Below are positions 34,178-44,900 of a DNA stretch of 64,000 nt, one piece after another. The number at the start of each line of letters is the position of its first letter. Position 1 is the stretch's first letter. The DNA is from Pyrocephalus nanus (Eukaryota; Chordata; Aves; Passeriformes; Tyrannidae), in the NCBI GenBank assembly GCA_038380795.1, contig CM076280.1, positions 6,373,501-6,437,500 of the forward strand, read 5' to 3'. The translations under genes were made by a program, and so were the position numbers. Below the pieces are notes generated by a model, which worked only from the letters and a program-made list of their open reading frames with translations, searched no databases and was not told the origin of the DNA.

Positions 34178-35588
34178 GTGAGTGCTGGGCTGGAGGGGCA
34201 CAAAGAGCCCTGTGTGGGGGAAGAGTCGTAGAATGGTTTAGAAGTCATAGAATGGTTTAGAAAGATCATCCTGTTCCACCATGGGCAGGCACACCTTTGG
34301 CTAGACCAGGATGCTCCAGTCTTGAACATCTCCAGGGATAGGGGATCCACAGCTCCTCTATGGCATCTTCCACTAGACCAGGATGCTCCATCTGGCCTGG
34401 CCATGAACATCTCTAGGGATGGGGCATCCACAGCTTCTCTGGGCAGGGACACCTTCCATTAGACCAGGATGCTCCACCCAGCTTGGCCATGAATGTCTCC
34501 AAGGATAGGGCATCTCTCTGGGCAGGGAGAAGCCCCAGCAAAAAGGAATCCCCACCATCTCTGATGAATTGCCATTCCCCAATCTGCACTTGTGCTGTAG
34601 GGGAGTGGCTGCAAGGCACATACATGCTGCAAGTCAGCTTTGAGAGCTGTTCCTCAGAATAGAGGTTCCTTTGCACCTTAGAGTTTTGTCAGTTTGTCTT
34701 TGGGGATGAAAAGGGGGAAACGGCAAGGGGAGAAGCATCTCTAGGGCTGATTTCTCACTGTGCAGCATCTCAAAGAGCAGCTGTCCTGCCCTGCTGGCAG
34801 GGGCCCTTCTGGGTCTTGTCTTTGCCATTACATCAGCCAGTTATTGCTGCTTGGAGAGATTGTTCTGAAGTGGAGGTTGAGAAATTATTTTGTCTAGACA
34901 GATAAGGCATTCCCTATTCCTTTGGATTGTACAGCCTAGAAGGAAGCCCGACTGAGGGTGGAGTAGACTTAAATAGGTCGTTTTGTGCGTTTCTGGCCAT
35001 TGTGTGTTATCTCACTGAACAGGCCGTATTCCTGTGATATCCACTGAATAGTCCTGTAGATAAAAAAAAAAAAAAAAACATATCACAGCTACCCCTGACC
35101 CCCCTGTCTGCTCTTTGTTCTCAGTTCCTGCAGAGACAACCTACCACAGCCTGGAGGACGGGGTGGTGGAGTACTGCACCACGGAAGCCCCCGCCACAGT
35201 GACCACAGAGGCGCCCCTGGAGATGATGGCCCACCAGCACGAGGTGTCCGCCAAGCCCCAGGAGCTGAAGAGCCGCATCGCCCTGAACTCGGCCAAGCTC
35301 CTGCAGGAGCAGCGGGTGACCAACCTGCACGTGAAGGAGATCGCCCAGCACCTGGAGCAGCAGAACGACCTGCTGCAGATGATCCGCCGCTCCCAGGAGG
35401 TGCAGGCGTGCGCCCAGGAGCGGCAGGCGCAGGCCATGGAGGGCACGCAGGCGGCGCTGAGCGCCCTCATCCAGGTCCTCCGCCCCATGATCAAGGACTT
35501 CCGTCGATTTTTGCAGAGCAACACACCCAGCCCGCCGGTCACCGCCGAGCCCGGCCAGGCAGGGCAGCAGGATGGTATGACCCAGTGA
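33667..35588 (+). CDS. NAIF1: Nuclear apoptosis-inducing factor 1, gene span
   Basis: Two coding exons (33667-34177, 35125-35588) give 324 residues; human has 327 (recalled). Overexpression of mammalian NAIF1 induces apoptosis, and it binds HARBI1, being related to the Myb-like protein of Harbinger transposons (established knowledge). Visible: a basic nuclear-localisation motif PAKKRK at residues 10-15; a Myb/SANT-like trihelix domain at about 15-95 ([20 protein letters not shown] through [20 protein letters not shown]); a variable Gly/Ala-rich spacer; the conserved [20 protein letters not shown]; and a long helical C-terminal region ([20 protein letters not shown]). The intron of 947 bp splits the ILE codon of the QIPAETTYH stretch. 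It is divergent from SLC25A25. No damage seen. Confidence 0.97.
34178..35124 (+). other. NAIF1: NAIF1 intron
   Basis: GTGAGT...CTTTGTTCTCAG. It contains a rearranged CR1 tail at about 34226-34515 and an A-run of 18 nt near 35061-35078. Confidence 0.9.
34226..34515 (-). mobile_element. CR1 3' fragment with internal tandem duplications
   Basis: Reverse-complement CR1 tail (GTAGAATGGTTTAGAA, AAGATCATCCTGTTCCACC, CTAGACCAGGATGCTCCA). The block from AGACCAGGATGCTCCA to the GGGATAGGGGATCCACAGC-type segment recurs with starts at about 34303, 34375 and 34461 (spacing 72 and 86). A normal CR1 tail has it once. Confidence 0.85.
35125..35588 (+). CDS. NAIF1: NAIF1 coding exon 2
   Basis: The acceptor CTTTGTTCTCAG completes Ile, then [20 protein letters not shown]. 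The strongly conserved C-terminal region covers [40 protein letters not shown] and [15 protein letters not shown], with TGA at 35586-35588 after GMTQ. Human also ends in Gln. Confidence 0.96.
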
Positions 35589-35607
35589 AAGGAACAGTGC
35601 TGGGAGG

Positions 35608-35821
35608 GGACCTTTAGGTGGATATTGGGAAAAAAGGGTTGTCAAGCCCTGTCACAGGCTGCCCGGGGCAGTGGTGGAGTCACTGTCCCCAAAGGGATTT
35701 AAAAGACATGTGGATGTGGCACTTGGGGACACGGGTTAGTGGTGGACATGGCAGTGCCGGAGGAACGGTTGGACTCAATGATTTTAAAGGTTTTTTCCAA
35801 CCTAAACAATTCTATGATTTT
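35608..35821 (+). mobile_element. CR1 LINE 3' end inside the NAIF1 3'UTR
   Basis: Sense CR1 tail: AGGTGGATATTGGGAAAAAA, AGGCTGCCCGGGGCAGTGG, GGGATTTAAAAGACATGTGG, GGTTGGACTCAATGATTTTA, TTCCAACCTAAACAATTCTA and the ATGATTTT end. It starts about 20 nt beyond the NAIF1 stop codon. Confidence 0.93.
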
Positions 35822-38800
35822 AGGGGACTTCTGCATTGCAAAAAATCTGCCCGTGCTGTCAGAGGACACAGGAGCGAGGGGTGATGGCTCTCCTCAATGT
35901 GAATGGCTCCCCTGGAGTCTTGCTGAGCCTAAACAGCTTTCTCTGCTAATCTTATGCTAATCTGCCTTTTCAGACTCTCATACAGAGCCTTAGCAGGATG
36001 TGTAATAAACCGGCAACATAACATCGGTTGCTTTAGTTCCTCAAACAATAGGTTCATTTAAAAAAAGTTCTTTTTTAATTCCTGTTTGGAAAAAAGCTCT
36101 CCTAAGTGTGACACCTTTCTCTTTCTCTCTCTCCCTCGAGACCTATAGCCTTTAACTGACCTCTGATGTGGAGAGTTTTGTCAGGATATTGCAGTGCTGC
36201 ATCTGCCCAGGTACAGTGATCATGAACTGTAGCAAATGCATTTCTGGCTCTTGCTGAAAGCATTTACTGGAAATGCGGTACCGGATGTGGTAGAACCTTC
36301 TCTCTGCACTGAGAGCCGCAGAATCTGCTCCTGCAGCGTGACATCCACCCAGCCCCTGCAGACCAGCACTGAGCCTCCATGCAGTTCAAATCCCACCCAT
36401 GTCCCCTGAGGATAGCAATGGGGTTAAAACAGTGCATTCTCCTCATGTTTTATCTGCGTGCAGTCATGGAGTTTCACTGTCAGCTTGGCAGATGTGATGA
36501 AAGTTTCATGTCTCAGTTACCAGAAGCTGTCCTGGGACAGGTGTTGGAGCAATGTCTTTCCTGTCACGGCATAAATACCCAAGGGACTGGACGAGTTTCA
36601 CTCGGGGTGGGGGTGTAACAGGTGAAACTCCACCTCTGCCTCATCTGTATAGTTTGGCACCTCCAGAATACCTTAATCCATCAAAGTGGACCTGGACTAC
36701 AGAGCTTCAGCCATACAGGAATTCCCAACGTTTAGCAGTTTGTCAGCCACTGATTTGAGTGAATTTTGGGGCATTACTTGGTTCTGCTGGTGGGGTGTTT
36801 CTTCTGTAGTGCCTGGGAGCTGGAAGTGAGTCCAGCTGTTCTGTGTTCATCTGCTGGCTGGCCTCGAGTGGTGGCATCCTGAGGGACAGAGCTGAGGTTC
36901 TCACTCTCCTATACTGTTATACAGGGTAAAACAACATTGCAGCCACTCATCTCTTTGAGGTGTTCAGGCCATGGGACTCAGTCCTTAATGAGAAAGCTTA
37001 ATTGCACAGGATGGTCAGCATGATTCTCACAGACTTGCAGCAACTTCATAAACTTTTAGATTAAAGCTCCACTTGTACATGCATGGAAGAAAAAAGAAAA
37101 AGAAGGAAGCATAAGTCTTCTTCTCCCTGTACCTTGCAAAGTGTGTCGCACTTAACGGGTTTGTTGCTTGCCAGGTATTACTTTTGAAATGGAACTTTTC
37201 CAGAGCTGGTATTTACTTGCCGTTAAGTCTCCTCTAGGGCTGATGAGGGAGTGGATTTGCACAATGAAATGAAACCTTTACACAGCTTTTAATGGGGGGA
37301 TGCTGATGGGGGACCCCTGCTTAGAGCAGGAGTGAAGAGGCCACTGCTGCCTGTCCCTGGGCCTTTACTCATCTCCTCTCATCTGCAAATCTGATGGGGG
37401 AGAGAAGGACAGCACAGTGAGAAGGGTTTGGTCCCTGGAAGACTCCCAACCCCTTGGGACTGACACCTCTGAGCTGAGTCTGGGCAGATCAGCTGCCTCA
37501 TCCTGCCTTGCCCGGCATCTCGCCTCATGAGTAGCACTTGCCTAACTCTTCCTCTCGGACTTTGTGGAATCAAATCAATTGCTCAATTGAAATTTATTTT
37601 TAAAGTGGGAACTATGTCATATGTGTTGGTTTACCTCATTTGTGTAATGACCTCTCCTTTACAAATACAGATTTTAATAAAAAAAGTGCATTTTTGGTAA
37701 ACAGGCTATTTCAGTTCATCAGAATGTGCCAGGGCAGAAATGGATTCGTGACAAAAAGTCTGCAACACAGAATCCTTGCTGTGAAGGGGCCAAGGAGAGC
37801 TGTGAACAGCCACGTGTCACAGTAGCTTTTTCTCTTGTTTGTGAACCTCCTGGCCTTGTATTTACATAATTATGGTCTTTTTCAAATAACAGCCTTTACA
37901 GCCCTACCTTGGAGCACGGGTTATTTCACTGTGTCTCCTGGATTACTGAAGTACAGTAATCTCCCAGCTGCTCAATGATGCCACAATAGCCTAAAATAAT
38001 GGTTGAAATACCAGCCTTTGGCTTTAAACTGCAGTGTGCATTTTTTTCAGTGACTAAGCATTTAAGCTGTGTTAGTTTCATAGGACTAAACCTGTTGCCG
38101 TTGGAACCACCCATTTTTCTTGTCTTTTCAGGATAAATATAGAGCTTAGTCAAGCCACCAGCATTCATTCCAGTGCTTGTTCCGCGTTCACATTTTTGCC
38201 CCATTAAAAAGATGAGGCAACATTTTAAACACAGGGTGAGCACTGTGATGAGGGGCTTGGCTGTGGCTCATGACAAGATCATCAAACTTGGGGAAGGAGA
38301 GAGAAAAGTATCTTTTAAAAACCAGGAGGAACAGGTGAACAAGACACTGACAGGGTGAGCAAGTGCACGGGGCATTCAACTGAGCAGGAACCAAGCAGAA
38401 CTAAAGCTAAGGAGGGGCATCTCTAGATGTTTATGTGTGCTCCTCTGCTGTTCTTTTTGTACCTGGAGGTTTGTATTCAGCATCCAGACTGGGAAGAAGC
38501 CACGCAGGGATGTTCTGCCACAGGGTACCTCGGAGGTGAGGGCGAGCGGCATCCTCCTGCCTGCTGGGGAAAAAGAAGTTTGGTGTTGGGACTCTGGGTG
38601 ATCAGAGAATCGTGTGTGGCCATGGGAGGCAGCAGCCAAGCCACCAGCAGCACCGCTGCTCCCCCAGGAGTAAATCTCTGTCTGCAATGTGTCTCCAGCC
38701 CGGCTTTCCAGGAGATGGCACTGCACGACATGATCCCGAGCTGTGGCACGGCACTGTCCCAGAAACCACACTTGTCCTCCAGACCTTTTGGAATCCTGCT

Positions 38801-41800
38801 TGCTCCTCTCACTGATCAATCTTTCCCGGGCTGAGAGCCTGGACAGGAGGAAATTCAACAGTCAGAGTGCAGCAATGAGGAACACGGGTACCCCTGGAAA
38901 ATTCAGGACTCCTGGAATCATAAACTGGGTCCCTCTGCTTCCCCCAGACATAGGAGAGGACACTGACACATCTCTTTTTGGGATGAGTTTCCTGTAGAAC
39001 CGAATTGGCAAGCACAAGACTAAAAAAACACATGAAGTCTTTAATTATAAGCAAAGAGACAGCTTTTAAGATTTTTTTAGAAGGCCACACATAATTATGT
39101 CAGTATCCCACGAGAACAATGTACTGCCATTGCTACACCGCAGTTCTGGGAGCTGATCCCTGCCAAGGGACTGAATGATATCACCTCCACACTCACCCAA
39201 ATTACCTTCACCTCCTCCAGCATGTTTTTAAAGTTTCTCAAGCCTCTTTTGGCAAAGCATCCTTTGGGGGATTTTTGTGGGATTTTTCCTGCCACTTGAG
39301 AGGTTATGGCCAGCAGGTACTGTCAGCACAAGTGTGGTGGGGTCAATGTGAAAACTGAAGCTTTTAAGATTCTTTGTCTTTCTTGAAAGCATCTGACAAG
39401 AAGCTTGACTGGAATGGTCAGCACAGCTTCCAGGTGTTCTGTGTGCAAGACTGAAGCTGATATCACCTTCAAACAGGATTCATGAGCCCCTGGGTCCCAG
39501 CCATGCAGATGATTAACCCAAGGCAGAATCCCAGCGCCAGCAGGGACAGTTTCTGTCACCTCTGCTGCCCGGGATCCCAAATTAGAGGTTGTTGTGTCAA
39601 GTGGGAACCACAGATTACAGTTTTTTCTGCTGCACTGGGGGTAACAGCGGCGTTTGTGGGGTTGCAGCCAGGACGGAACCAGTGGGACAGACCATGGCCA
39701 CAGCCAGCAAGTCTCTTGTCTAGCAGAGCACTGAAGGGATGGACACCTGGGATACAGACACAGGATAACACTGATAAACACAATAAGCCTCGAGGCAAAG
39801 CGGGTTCCAGTCCTCAGATTTTGGAAGGGGCAAACCAGCTCCAGTTCCACCCACGGGCCTCCTGGAACGGAATGGAGAGTCCTGCCACAGGTTCCCAGGA
39901 CACACTGAAGCAGACATGGAAACCAGTAAACAAAAAAAGCCAGGCAGCTGGATTTTCAGGTCTAGCTGCATGTTTGGGGAAAGGAATCCACCGACTCCAG
40001 ATTCCAGCGCTCCCTTTGTCGATAACAGGATTCCCAGTCCTGGCAGGCCAGAAACCCACTGTGCAGGTGTGTCCTAGAGGAAACCCAGCCTGGCACAGAA
40101 AGTGAAACAGTAACTGGCCTTTATGATGATGAATTCAGTTAAATATGGAACAAGTGAAAAACACAAGCAGATCAAAGTAGAGCTCACAGCCTGTTATTAA
40201 GCTGAGAAGACTCAAGCTTGGAATAACTCCATGGGATAATCCTGTGCCATGGGGATAGGTACCCATTCCTCTCACAGGATTTCCAGCTGCCTGCATGGGA
40301 CTCACACTGCTGTGGTGTCTGCACCCCCTGCCCCATTTTGGGAGCTCTGGGTCTGCCCCCAGCTCTGGGGAAGGCACCCACCCACCACAACTCCCACCCA
40401 CAGCTCCCCTGCAGCTCCTCAGAGCAGGGGCATTGCAGGTACACCCCACCCACTGCTCCAAGAACACATTTACAGCACAAAGCATCGTGTGATAATCTCT
40501 TATTTTCGGATGATGAGGCTGAAAGCTCATTAAGGCCATTACAGCAGAGGCGACAGGTGGAACAGAGGAGAGCCATTACTGTGTTTTTGCTGTTACAGCA
40601 ACATGTGTAATTTAGTTTTAAAACTTTAATCATTTGGCTGCCAGCAGAAATGAATTAGTGTGATGATGCTTTCCAGAGGAAGATGCTGATGATGTAGTTT
40701 GCAGGGCTTGTGTATCTGGGATTCCCCTGGGATGATAGGATGTGATGGCTCATGAAATGCATTACAGAATCTACCTCACTTCACCTCACCAAGTTTGGTC
40801 CCTTCTGAATTTATCTCGCCTTGTTTCTCCCCTGCTGCCTTACCTCTGTCCTCAAAGCAGGGAGGGAGGAGGTAAGAGAAGCAACCTGTGCTTACTCACA
40901 GAGCATTGAGATCCCAGCCCTGGCCATCCAGGAAAACTTCTCCAGGAGAGCAGAGGTGAGGCCCAGACTGAACTGCAGAGCCTAGACTGATAAAAATATC
41001 CCAGACTGATAAGACGATGCCCTGAGCCAGCAAAAGTTGAGGAAGTGGTGGTGGCACAGGGGAGCTGCACCGGGAAAGGCCCAGGTCAGGGAGAGCACAG
41101 GGCAGGGACGTGGCTGAGCGTCATGGAGCAGAGGTGAGGTGTGCATGAGCCTGGAAGAGAAATCCACACTGTGGGAGTCTGGAGTGAGCAGAATCCATGT
41201 GTATCAGAGTGCCTTGGTCACACACGGATGGTGACTGGATTGGACCTGGAATGGAATATAATGTAAAGTCAGTGGGATGGTGGATGGATGGAGATACCCT
41301 ACACCCACATCCCCTCTGTGGGCGGGCTCAGACTAACCTATCCCCTCTGCAATCAGGAGCCACTGTCCCTTTAAAAAATATTAATTTCTCCAGAAACAAT
41401 TAGGTAGCATAAACACAGAAAAAAATCAACAGGGTGAATTTCAAACTAATAAAGATTTAATCTCTAAGTCATGAGACTGCATTTGTTAGGAAAATACACA
41501 TACCCCTGAGAATGCAGCTACGGTTGCTACACTACATACTGCTCAGCAGCTCACTGGGCATTTTTCCAAGCCCGTTTATTTTTAACATCAGTCACATTAT
41601 TCAATTAATTATAAAAACACTGAGGTTTTCAAGAGATGCTTCTGATAAAACTGCAAAGTAAATATGCGTGAGAACAGCGAGGATTAAAGTCTCTGTAAAC
41701 TTTAGCATCTGAGGCTGTTGCTATAAACAAGAGAAGTCCTCGAGGAGGTTATTTATCAGGGTGAATCATAGCAGATAACACACAGCCTCCTCCCACACCA

Positions 41801-42812
41801 CACACAGGGATCGTTTGTCCTTTACCTAGGGATGGAAGCGGAGCATCCACGTGTCTGCCAGCAATAGCTGGGGCATGAGAAGTGTGAGAACTGGGCTGGA
41901 TTCTTCAGATGTCTCCAGTATTTGAGCCTCCCAGCTTGGCAAATGTCAAATATTTAACAGGCTGAGCTCCTCAACAAACTGAGAAAGAGAAAGCAAAAAA
42001 TCCCAGCCCATCTCCAGCAATGCCTCAAAGTCTTGGAAACACCAGATAGGAATGGATGGAAGGATTCAAGCCCTGCCTGTAACAGCAACCTCCACAAACC
42101 CTGCTGTTTCCCGATACCTCCTGGTATTTCCTGCGATGGTTTCATGGTACTGATACAAAATGTTTTCCTGGCCCATGTAAGCTTAACCTGGTAAGCAAAA
42201 AATCATGACAACACATTTGGCTTCATCCAATTTTTAACTTTAGGGCATTGATGTGTACTTTTCCTAGCTGACTTTTTTTATTTTTTTTTTTTAAAGGCTC
42301 ACACTGTGGTGGAATTATTTGATAGCTCTGATATTGTCTGCATAGATGGCAAAGATTACAGGGAAGGAGTCTGGGCATTAAAGCCTGGCAGAGAGAGCTC
42401 CCAGGCTTTCATCCAAGCCTTGCCAGACATGCACATCAACCTTGGGAACAGTCCCTCCCATATAAGCCTCAACTTCTCTGCCACAAAGACTCTTGGGCAC
42501 ATCCCTGTCTTTAAAAACTAGGCAAATCACGTTGATGATTGCAGACTCCTTCAGGACAAGGAGAGACATTTTGTTCTGCTTGCCCTTAAACGATGGAATC
42601 CTGCCTAACCAGGGATCCCAGCCACAGCACAGGGCACGGCAGCAGCACCTAATAACAGGGAGCCATTTCCATGGGGAGATGTGTCCAACTGGTTGCCACA
42701 TCTCACACACGGAGGGCGAGATCCCAGCTCCCGGCCCTGCCTCGTGCTGCCCGCAGGGCTGTGTGGTGCCAGGGCCTCCTTCCCGCTCCCGGCCAGCACA
42801 GGCACTGCTGGC
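35822..42812. other. NAIF1 3'UTR and NAIF1-EEIG1 intergenic region
   Basis: Two candidate NAIF1 poly(A) signals are AATAAA at 36004-36009 and 37676-37681; the second has a GT-rich downstream stretch (GTGCATTTTTGGT). I find no coding similarity in the rest, and the longer open frames here (for example 38427-38834, 39482-40105) have no recognisable domains and are most likely chance. Confidence 0.5.
37676..37681 (+). terminator. NAIF1: Candidate distal NAIF1 poly(A) signal
   Basis: AATAAA in an A/T-rich context, followed within 15 nt by GTGCATTTTTGGT. It would make a 3'UTR of about 2.1 kb. A proximal alternative is at 36004-36009. Confidence 0.35.
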
Positions 42813-43206
42813 CAGCCTGCCCCACAGCCTGCCCCACAGCCTGACCCACAGGCTGCCCCACAGCCTGATCCACAGCCTGCCCCACAGCCTGATCCACAGC
42901 CTGCCCCACAGCCTGCCCCACAGCCTGGCCCACAGCCTGCCCCACAGCCTGCCCCACAGGCTGCCCCACAGCCTGATCCACAGCCTGATCCACAGCCTGC
43001 CCCACAGGCTGCCCCACAGCCTGATCCACAGCCTGATCCACAGCCTGCCCCACAGCCTGATCCACAGCCTGCCCCACAGCCTGCCCCACAGCCTGATCCA
43101 CAGCCTGCCCCACAGCCTGCCCCACAGCCTGCCCCACAGCCTGCCCCACAGCCTGATCCACAGCCTGCCCCACAGCCTGCCCCGCAGCCTGCCCCACAGC
43201 CTGACC
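42813..43206. repeat. 12-bp minisatellite, about 33 units
   Basis: Units are CAGCCTGCCCCA, with common variants CAGCCTGATCCA and CAGGCTGCCCCA. A higher-order unit of four (48 bp) is directly doubled: CAGG starts at 42957 and 43005. Because 12 is a multiple of 3 and the unit lacks stops, long frames stay open on both strands; this is not evidence of coding. The plus strand is C-rich and the minus strand G-rich. Confidence 0.97.
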
Positions 43207-43393
43207 CGAGGGGACAGAGTGGCCACACCATGGAGTGTGAGGTGGCATGGCCCGAGGAGCAGTGTGCCTGTGGGACATCCCGCTGGGAGGGATGTCACCA
43301 GGGGCTGCTTGGGCCAGGGAGGCACTGGGACAAGCCAGGCGAAGGATTTCTTTCTGGCTGTCAAACAGATGCAGAGACCATGTCTGTCACAGA

Positions 43394-43825
43394 GGCACAG
43401 AATGGGTCAGGCTGGAAGAGACCACAGTGGCTCATCTGCTCCAACCTCCCTGCCCAAGCAGGGTCATCCCAGAGCACCTGGCACAGGATTGTGTCCAGAT
43501 GGCTCTGGAATATCTCCAGTGAGGGAGACTCTACACCTCTCTGGGCAACCTGTGCCAGTGTGTGGTCACTGCACAGTAAAGTTCTTCCTCCTATTCAGGT
43601 ACATCAGTTTCTGCTCGTTGCCTCATGCCCTATTTCTTGGCACTACAGAGCATCTTCTTGGCACCTTTAGATATTTATATACACTGATGAGGTCCCCTCT
43701 CAACCGTCTCTTCTCGAGACTGAAGAGTCCCAGCTTTCCTCATGAGGGATGCTCCAGTCCCCCAACTATCCTCGTTGCCCCCCGCTGGACCCGCTCCAGG
43801 AGCTCCATATCTGTCATGTCAGAGC
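43394..43825 (-). mobile_element. CR1 LINE, longer 5'-truncated copy
   Basis: Reverse-complement CR1: CAGAATGGGTCAGGCTGGAA, CTGCTCCAACCTCCCTGCCC, TCTCTGGGCAACCTGTGCCA, ATTCAGGTACATCAGTTTCT, GGTCCCCTCTCAACCGTCTC, ACTGAAGAGTCCCAGCTTTC and GGACCCGCTCCAGGAGCTCC. This reaches further 5' than the others (about 430 bp) and belongs to a different CR1 subfamily from those ending in ATGATTCTATG. Confidence 0.93.
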
Positions 43826-43839
43826 TGCCCCCGCCATCC

Positions 43840-44560
43840 CCTCAGCTGAGCGCTGCTCGGGCTGCAGAGGGGCCCCGGGACACCCTGTGGGGTGGAAAGC
43901 CCGAGAAATCCCGCCCGACCCCACACAACGGCCCCACTGAGGGGACCACGGAGCCTCCGCGCCCGCCCCCTCACTCGGGGAGGGCGGGGCTTCCCCAAAC
44001 TGACAGCCCTGCCCTCCAATCCCTGCGCTCTTCTCTCCTCCCCGCGAGCCGTTAACCAATCAACTCCCGCCGCGCTCAACCCGCCTCCTCGCTGCTGTCC
44101 AATCGGACGGCTCCACTGTCGCTCCCCCGCCTCGGGGCGGAGGGCGGGGGTTACGCAGGGTCGGTATTCTCGAAGCGCGGCCGTGCTGCCCGCGCCGCGT
44201 GCTTCCTGCGCTGTTGGCGTAGCGGGCGCAGTTGGCGCAGCGCGGGCAGAGGCGGCCGTGGCGGGGGAGCGGCGGCCGCCGGGCGAGGAGCGGGCGGGAG
44301 GAGCGGGCAGGGCCGGGCGGGCACCGCGCCGGGACCGCGCCACAGGTCGGTGGAGCGCTCCGGGGAGCGGGGTGAGACCGCCCCGTAGGGCAGCTGGTGA
44401 TGGGGGGGGCCGGGACGGGCGGTGGGAGCGGGCTGCGGGTCGGTGCACGGGTGGTGAGGGCGAGCTGAGCCCGGGCTGCGGCTCCGGGCACGGGTGGTGG
44501 GGTCGGAGCTGGGCACGGCCCGGGCACGGTCCCAGTGCTTGGCCCCTGGGGCTGGGAGAG
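43840..44560 (+). promoter_or_regulatory. EEIG1: EEIG1 CpG-island promoter and untranslated first exon region
   Basis: Very CpG-rich, with CCAAT boxes at 44016, 44056 and 44099 and GC boxes around 44128-44150 (CGGGGCGGAGGGCGGGG). A transcription start is likely at about 44150-44250. Strong candidate donors for a non-coding exon are GTCGGT at 44346 and GTGAGA at 44371. Inferred from position upstream of the EEIG1 coding exon. Confidence 0.6.
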
Positions 44561-44900
44561 CGGTGAGAGCGGGCTGCGGGACGCTCGGTGGTTCGGAGGT
44601 GCGGGAGGTGAGCTGAGGCTGAGCACGGTCAGGGCAAGGCTCGGACAGAGAGCCGAGACCTGGGCACAGCTCGGTGCAAGGCTCCGACAGCCAGCTGAGA
44701 TCTGGGCACAGCTCGGTGAGCCGAGACCTGGGCACAGCTCAGTGCATGGCCCTGGGGTGCCGGGGACAGGCTGTGACCTCCCTGCAGCCTGGTGCGTGGT
44801 CGCGGGTCCCGGGGGTGGGCTGGGACCTGTCCCCATCCCGGTGCACGGTCCAGGGAGCTGGAAGGCAGGCTGAGCCCTGGCAGCAGCTCGGCGCAGGGAC
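44395..44900. repeat. Degenerate GC-rich tandem-like sequence in EEIG1 5' intron
   Basis: The phrase CTGGGCACAGCTCGGTG or close variants recurs at about 44662, 44702 and 44729, with CGAGACCTGGGCACAGCTC twice. CGGGCTGCGG and GGGCACGGTC/GGTGCACGGT phrases recur upstream. The units are diverged, so exact period is unclear. Confidence 0.5.

Noticed and set aside
33306..34452. Open frames of 286 and 345 codons on - over NAIF1 exon 1
   Set aside because: Antisense of NAIF1 coding sequence in very GC-rich DNA, running into CR1 sequence; no conserved protein features.
35121..35645. Open frame of 174 codons on -
   Set aside because: Antisense of NAIF1 exon 2; its Leu/Gly-rich translation mirrors the NAIF1 codons.
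42493..44055. Open frame of 520 codons on + (and 328, 208 and 191 codons on -, 329 on + in another frame)
   Set aside because: Kept open by the 12-bp minisatellite, whose unit length is a multiple of three and has no stops; it then runs through a CR1 and into the EEIG1 CpG island. No domain and no plausible splice structure.
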